NCBI GenBank assembly: GCA_002496805.1
Contig: DALO01000001.1
Span: forward strand, 1 to 11,390
Length of the DNA: 11,390 nt
Direction of reading: 5' to 3'
Source of the DNA: Methanobacterium sp. UBA353
GTDB lineage: Archaea; Methanobacteriota; Methanobacteria; Methanobacteriales; Methanobacteriaceae
Shown: positions 7,534 to 11,390 of the stretch, one piece after another
Position numbering within the stretch: the first letter of the stretch is position 1
How the letters are laid out: the number at the start of each line of letters is the position of its first letter
Notes under the pieces: model-generated
Database searches by the model: none
What the model saw: only the letters and a program-made list of their open reading frames with translations
What the model was told of the DNA's origin: nothing
Translations under genes and position numbers: made by a program

Positions 7534-7581
7534 CCATAAATTTAAAAATGAAGATAATTTAAGGTTTAGGGAGAGCAAGTT

Positions 7582-9828
7582 ATGGCTTCATTATTCAGTA
7601 AAATTAAAAACATTAACACAAAGAGTTTCTTTGCCCCTATATTGTTACTACTTTTACTTGCTGACATAGCAATACTATTTAACATCCCCGGCTTCAGAGA
7701 GATCCTCCCTACAATTTATTTCACCATAGTTCCAGGATTATTAATTACAATCCTACTGAATTTGAATAAATTGGAATTTGTCAAAAAATTTGTATTTTGG
7801 ATAGGATTAAGTTTATTCATTATAATTTTTATTGGGTTGGGTTTAAACTACCTATATCCATTCATATCACAGCCATTATCCCTGTTTCCGTTACTCATAA
7901 CATTTAACATTATAATAATCCTCTTATCCATAATTGCATACCAGAAAAATAAAGAAGAATTTGAAATTCAGAAAATCTTCAATTTTAGTGTGGATGCGAA
8001 GGATAAATTAGTATCTCCAATGATTTTTTCCATCATTTTCCCTTTTTTGGCATTTTTTGGGACTTACTTAATGAACATAAGCAATAATAATTCAGTTCTT
8101 TTATTATTTTTGTTTTTAATTCCAATTTACTTCGTGGTCATAATTTGTTTGCGAAATAAAATATCAAACGCCACTTATCCATTTGCTATTTTAATGGTGA
8201 GTTTAAGCTTTTTTTTGATGCATGGCTTGACATCAAATTATCTTATTGGAAGAGATAATCATTTAGAATTTTTTTACTTCCAATATACCTTACATAACTA
8301 CCATTTGGATACAACCATCTTCAACACTCCTTTAAATAACTGTTTAAGTGTAAATATCTTACCCGCAATTTATAGTGTTTTAACAGCTATTAAAGGAATA
8401 TATGTCTTTAAGATTGTTTTTGGATTTATTGGTTCAATTATTCCCTTAATTATCTATATTATATCGAAAAAAATTGTTGGGAATAAATATGCAATATTTG
8501 TTGCTTTATTAGTACTTTTCCAGATGAATTTCATTGAATTACTATCCCTTATTAGGCAAGAATTTGCATTGATATTCTTTTTCCTAGCTGTGCTGGTACT
8601 TTTTGATTCTGATTTGAGTAATAGGAATAAAAAAATATTATTCAGCATTTTCATGTTCTCAGTTATTGTTTCCCACTATAGTACCGCCTTCATCGGTCTG
8701 GCCATGACAGTTCCAATTATTTTAATTCCGTTTATAAAAAAATTATTCAATGATAAAAAGATTAAACCAATAAATTTTGATATGTTGGCGGTTTTAGGGC
8801 TTTTTTCATATATCTGGTATTTTGTTGTGGCTAAAGCACAAACACGCACAGCAACCCGTGCTTTCAGGATATCAACAGGATCGAATGTGAATACCAGTAA
8901 CGTAACTAACGCAACAAGCCCCATAAATGCAAGCAATGTTACTAACGCAACAAATACAACTAATGGAATTGTTGTTAACCATACCCGTGAGAACACAATT
9001 CCTGCTATTTTTGGAATAGGTGTAGATTCTGTTCCTCAAATGATCAGTGTCCTGGTTAATGATGCAATTTTTTTAACAATAGCTATTGGCTTATTAGCTG
9101 CATTGTGGGAATATTTCGCACATTTTATCGGATATAAAAAGTACAAAAAGAAATTACCATTTGAGTTCGTTGTTGGTTCAGTGATTTCTGCTGTTTTGTT
9201 GGCATTATTTATTATTATTCCATTTTTTTCTAAAGCTTATGGCGCACATCGAATATTTCTTACTTCCTTAGTTTTTCTAGGGCCCATGTTTGTTATTGGT
9301 GTGATAAAAATTGCTAAGGTAATAGGAAAGCCTAAATTAGATCTGGTGCTTTTGACTATATTGATTATTTCGCTTTTCACAGTTTCCATACATTTTAACT
9401 ACCTTGCCAGTGGAATTCCTTCATCAACTTATTATGATGAAAATTCCAACGCAAGAATAGAAGCTTTCATTTATGATCAAGATATTGCTGGGGCGAAATT
9501 TTTGAGCCACTATGGAGAAAAGAAAAAAATAAGAATCCACGGAGATACTGTCGCGGGTTTCAGATTAATGGCTGCAAATAATTTTTCAATACCCAATAGA
9601 ACGTTTATAGATTCTAAAAAAACGTTTAAATTCAAGAAATTTTTAAAAACCGATCCCCAATTTAAATATCAGTATCTGTATTTAACTTACTTAAACACAC
9701 GAAAAAATATTATATTCGAACAAACTGCTCCAACATTCATCACCAATACAACCAGCAGCAATGTATTCTTAAAAGATTGGAAATCAAGAATTTATGATAA
9801 TGGCGGATCAAGGGTTTTAATACCCTAA
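7582..9828 (+). CDS. DUF2206-like GT-C-type membrane protein with sequon-rich loop
   Basis: 748 residues with about 17-18 membrane segments between residues 17 and 606 and a soluble C-terminal domain (607-748). The loop after about residue 214 carries YLIGRDNHLEFFYFQ (R224, D225, H227, E229), then NNCLSVNILP (252-261). This resembles the GRD-x-H-x-E block and the N-x-CLS-x-x-ILP block that I recall from DUF2206 proteins of Methanobacteriales, and fits the catalytic loop of GT-C enzymes. Also seen: RQEFAL (325-330), SHYST (364-368) and AHRIF (555-559). Residues 437-468 hold eight N-glycosylation sequons. A lysine-rich loop (519-524) suggests the cytoplasmic side, putting the sequon loop and C-terminal domain outside. 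An AGGGAGAG site precedes ATG 7582. The likely role is sugar transfer from a lipid carrier, or glycan transfer, on the outer face; family function is not established. Confidence 0.7.
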   Translation: MASLFSKIKNINTKSFFAPILLLLLLADIAILFNIPGFREILPTIYFTIVPGLLITILLNLNKLEFVKKFVFWIGLSLFIIIFIGLGLNYLYPFISQPLSLFPLLITFNIIIILLSIIAYQKNKEEFEIQKIFNFSVDAKDKLVSPMIFSIIFPFLAFFGTYLMNISNNNSVLLLFLFLIPIYFVVIICLRNKISNATYPFAILMVSLSFFLMHGLTSNYLIGRDNHLEFFYFQYTLHNYHLDTTIFNTPLNNCLSVNILPAIYSVLTAIKGIYVFKIVFGFIGSIIPLIIYIISKKIVGNKYAIFVALLVLFQMNFIELLSLIRQEFALIFFFLAVLVLFDSDLSNRNKKILFSIFMFSVIVSHYSTAFIGLAMTVPIILIPFIKKLFNDKKIKPINFDMLAVLGLFSYIWYFVVAKAQTRTATRAFRISTGSNVNTSNVTNATSPINASNVTNATNTTNGIVVNHTRENTIPAIFGIGVDSVPQMISVLVNDAIFLTIAIGLLAALWEYFAHFIGYKKYKKKLPFEFVVGSVISAVLLALFIIIPFFSKAYGAHRIFLTSLVFLGPMFVIGVIKIAKVIGKPKLDLVLLTILIISLFTVSIHFNYLASGIPSSTYYDENSNARIEAFIYDQDIAGAKFLSHYGEKKKIRIHGDTVAGFRLMAANNFSIPNRTFIDSKKTFKFKKFLKTDPQFKYQYLYLTYLNTRKNIIFEQTAPTFITNTTSSNVFLKDWKSRIYDNGGSRVLIP
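8896..8967 (+). repeat. 36-base tandem repeat inside the DUF2206-like gene
   Basis: Two 36-base units (8896-8931 and 8932-8967) encode SNVTNATSPINA and SNVTNATNTTNG. The first 22 bases of the units differ at three positions, all silent, so the heptapeptide SNVTNAT is kept exactly while the second half has diverged. The unit lies in the predicted external loop and supplies most of its N-x-S/T sequons. Confidence 0.75.
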
Positions 9829-9839
9829 CTACTAAGTTG

Positions 9840-9872
9840 ATGACATGAAACTCATTTTTTTTGTCATTTTTT
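9840..9872 (+). terminator. Terminator between the convergent genes
   Basis: A small hairpin (ATGA 9845-9848 with TCAT 9852-9855) is followed by eight T at 9855-9862. A wider stem, ATGACA 9840-9845 with TGTCAT 9862-9867, encloses it, and six more T follow at 9867-9872. The T-runs serve the + strand gene. The - strand gene has no comparable T-run on its own strand, so its transcripts may run into the antisense of the DUF2206-like gene. Confidence 0.55.
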
Positions 9873-9875
9873 AAT

Positions 9876-11006
9876 TTATTGGAATTTTTCTAAGGACTTT
9901 AATAAATTTTTACCCACTATATTCCAGTCAAACTCATTTTCAGCTAATTTTCTAGAAGCTTTGCCCATTTTTCTTAATTCAGCGTCATCTAAATTTTTAA
10001 ACTGATTAAAACCGTTTAATAGATTATTCACATGATTGTTGTCAATCACAATCCCAGAATTATATTTTTTTACCAGGTCTGCAGCGTCACCAACATTTGA
10101 AGTAAGAACCGGTTTACCCATTGATGTATATTCCGCGAATTTAGTGGGGGCTGCTACTTCGGTTGCAATATGGAAAGGTCGGGGTAAAATTAACACGTCA
10201 CAAGCTGAGTAATAATTTGGTATTTCATTGCGAGTAATTTTGGGAATGAAAATCAGGTTAGGATTATCTGAATTTTGGGGTGTTGTTTCCCCACCAACTA
10301 TTAGAAATGCAATTTCATCATCATTAGTAGATTTAGCAGCTTTTATCAGATTTTCAGTACCTTGCCAACTTTGAAATCCACCAACATAACCAAATACTAG
10401 TTTATCTTCTAAACCTAATTGTTCTTTAAATTCCTGAACTTTATAAATATCGGGTTTAAAAAAATCTAAATCAACACCATTGGTTACATAGTCCAATTTA
10501 TTTAATGCAATGTCCTTACTTGTATGTAAATAGTCAATCATCCGATTTGAAACACATATGATCTGATTTGATCCTTTTAGATTTGCATAGTCCATTATTT
10601 TGAATTGTAAGTAATTTGCCATGAATTTTGGATTAAAACTATATCCATATCTAAGTAGAAGTTCTTGAAGTAGATCACCGTGCATATCAAAAACAAGGGG
10701 GGTTTTAGTTAATTTGCCTGATAAAGAACAAAAAGCAGCAGCACCAGTATTGGCATACACCAGATCATAGTTATTATCACGTAGTAGTTTCAGATGTTTG
10801 AAATAGACATCAAGTTGGGATGTGATAATAAATTTATCATTTGGAAAGGCATCCTTATTTTGAAAGTGTTCATATTTGTTTTTACCACAATAATGAATTA
10901 AATCAACTTCATGCCCTCCTTCCTCCATTATCCTCTTTAAATTAGAAATACGCCACCACTCGGCGTTATTTTCTGGAGTTGAAATTTGAATGCTTAATAT
11001 TTTCAT
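9876..11006 (-). CDS. GT4-like glycosyltransferase on the opposite strand
   Basis: 376 residues with GT-B layout. The N-terminal domain has MKILSIQIS (1-9), EWWRISNL (16-23), HEVDLIHY (32-39), DLVYANTGAAA (81-91) and VFDMHGD (105-111, H109 at the usual conserved histidine). The C-terminal domain has VSNRM (152-156), VTNGVDLDFF (174-183), FGYVGGFQSWQGTENLI (205-221), FLIVGGE (234-240), YYSACDVLILP (265-275), E283, and KFAEYTSMGKPVLTS (289-303). E292 sits where GT4 enzymes have the second glutamate of the EX7E pair; E283 is one residue further away than usual, so the pair is slightly irregular. The WQG in place of KG is found in some GT4 subgroups. It converges on the main run and has its own promoter-like box, so it is a separate unit. 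The ribosome site before ATG 11006 is weak. Sugar and acceptor unknown. Confidence 0.8.
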   Translation of the reverse strand: MKILSIQISTPENNAEWWRISNLKRIMEEGGHEVDLIHYCGKNKYEHFQNKDAFPNDKFIITSQLDVYFKHLKLLRDNNYDLVYANTGAAAFCSLSGKLTKTPLVFDMHGDLLQELLLRYGYSFNPKFMANYLQFKIMDYANLKGSNQIICVSNRMIDYLHTSKDIALNKLDYVTNGVDLDFFKPDIYKVQEFKEQLGLEDKLVFGYVGGFQSWQGTENLIKAAKSTNDDEIAFLIVGGETTPQNSDNPNLIFIPKITRNEIPNYYSACDVLILPRPFHIATEVAAPTKFAEYTSMGKPVLTSNVGDAADLVKKYNSGIVIDNNHVNNLLNGFNQFKNLDDAELRKMGKASRKLAENEFDWNIVGKNLLKSLEKFQ

Positions 11007-11063
11007 AATAGTACCAATATTGATGTGAAGTATAATTTTTGAATATTTTAAGATAAATTCTGC

Positions 11064-11071
11064 AATATAAA
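11064..11071 (-). promoter_or_regulatory. TATA-like box for the - strand GT4 gene
   Basis: On the - strand the sequence reads TTTATATT, preceded by the A-rich AACAA, a good match to an archaeal TATA box with BRE. It ends 57 bases before the ATG at 11006, so a start about 25 bases downstream would give a leader of roughly 30-35 bases. Confidence 0.45.
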
Positions 11072-11147
11072 TTGTTGCTATGGATAATTCTGCTATTTCA
11101 TTATCTAAATTGAATGTAGATATTCATTGATGATATTATATGTTATT

Positions 11148-11174
11148 CACTAGATTTAGACTATAAATCTAGTG
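11148..11174. other. Perfect 11-bp hairpin in the right-hand intergenic region
   Basis: CACTAGATTTA (11148-11158) is exactly complementary to TAAATCTAGTG (11164-11174) around the loop GACTA. On the + strand five T follow at 11179-11183, giving a terminator-like shape, yet no + strand gene lies upstream within reach, since the GT4 gene before it is on the - strand. Possible roles are the end of a small + strand RNA, an operator for a dimeric regulator, or a relic of a mobile element. Confidence 0.6.
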
Positions 11175-11281
11175 GCAATTTTTCCCTTCCAAGTTTAGGA
11201 TTAATTATTTTTAAATTATTACATTTACCAATAAAAATCAAGATAAAAAGGACTATACACAAATTCAAATTTGTTTATAAC

Positions 11282-11390
11282 ATGTTTAAATCACTTAAAA
11301 ATGTTAAATTATCTTTTATTTTAGAAAATGGACCAAAAGATTTATATGTCGTTATGGAAACGATCCTTATATATAAAATTAAAAACTTCT
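11282..11390 (+). CDS. Possible N-terminus of a gene running off the window
   Basis: From ATG 11282 the frame stays open to the window edge, giving 36 residues (MFKSLKNVKLSFILENGPKD and on through YVVMETILIYKIKNF). The same frame has no stop back to 11120, about 90 codons, although no earlier ATG, GTG or TTG is seen in it. The mix of residues looks protein-like, with a hydrophobic LYVVMETILIY segment. Against it, no ribosome site stands before the ATG, and two TATA-like boxes would lie inside the coding region. I do not recognise a family. Confidence 0.3.
   Translation, partial: MFKSLKNVKLSFILENGPKDLYVVMETILIYKIKNF
11335..11375 (+). promoter_or_regulatory. Two TATA-like boxes at the right edge
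   Basis: AAAAGA followed by TTTATATG (11335-11348) is a good BRE plus TATA combination, and a second box TTATATATA lies at 11367-11375. A short perfect hairpin, TCGTT 11349-11353 with AACGA 11359-11363, lies between them. If real, they would drive a gene or RNA starting near 11370 or just past the window edge. They conflict with the reading frame from 11282, and only one of the two readings is likely to be right. Confidence 0.35.

Larger units (their letters stand above)
11007..11390. other. Right-hand intergenic region, 384 bases
   Basis: No complete gene is visible on either strand. The stretch is very AT-rich. It holds the promoter-like box of the - strand GT4 gene (11064-11071), the perfect hairpin (11148-11174), an open but start-poor + frame from 11120 to the edge, and two TATA-like boxes near the end. 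No tRNA cloverleaf, CRISPR repeat or insertion-sequence end was recognised. Confidence 0.5.

Noticed and set aside
8896..8967. CRISPR or mobile-element repeat
   Set aside because: Only two adjacent units, in frame within a coding sequence, with no spacers and only silent changes in the conserved half; it is a protein-level repeat.
8676..8996. 106-codon - strand frame opposite the sequon-rich loop
   Set aside because: Its openness and valine-rich repeat are the antisense image of the Asn/Thr repeat in the + strand gene; no ribosome site is evident.

Overview
The window looks like a chromosomal segment of a methanogenic archaeon, probably Methanobacteriales (Methanobacterium-like). The reasons are AT-rich DNA, Shine-Dalgarno sites combined with archaeal TATA-like boxes, a small membrane protein of the archaeal DUF131/TIGR00304 type, a protein whose N-terminus resembles methanogenesis marker protein 7, and a large membrane protein of the DUF2206 type that is common in Methanobacterium. 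These family assignments come from recalled motifs, not from a database search.

Layout. Positions 1-75 hold the last codons of an upstream gene, followed by a T-tract terminator. A leader with three copies of a GGTGAGTATATT-like motif precedes a 164-residue protein (248-742) that looks like a truncated or rearranged relative of methanogenesis marker 7. A hairpin and T-run follow. A DUF131 membrane protein (865-1134) comes next, then a long + strand run of glycan genes: a GT-C-like membrane protein (1224-2867), a polyprenyl-phosphate-sugar-synthase-like GT2 with a membrane tail (3012-4130), two soluble GT2 enzymes resembling rhamnosyltransferases (4212-5099 and 5138-6145), a GT4 enzyme (6164-7372), and a second, larger GT-C/DUF2206-like membrane protein (7582-9828). 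A GT4 gene on the - strand (9876-11006) converges on this run. The last 384 bases hold its likely promoter, a perfect 11-bp hairpin, and an open reading frame that runs off the window edge.

How the genes may work together. The soluble GT2 and GT4 enzymes should act on the cytoplasmic face, adding sugars from nucleotide donors to a growing, probably lipid-linked, glycan. The GT2 with the membrane tail could make or attach a lipid-linked sugar. The two GT-C-like proteins should act outside, using lipid-linked sugars or moving glycan onto a target. The whole is best read as a surface-glycan or protein-glycosylation locus; the actual product cannot be read from the sequence.

The most unusual signal is a predicted external loop in the DUF2206-like protein (residues 437-468) with eight N-glycosylation sequons in 32 residues, built partly from a 12-residue tandem repeat. 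The marker-7-like chimera and the features of the right-hand intergenic region are the next most worth checking.
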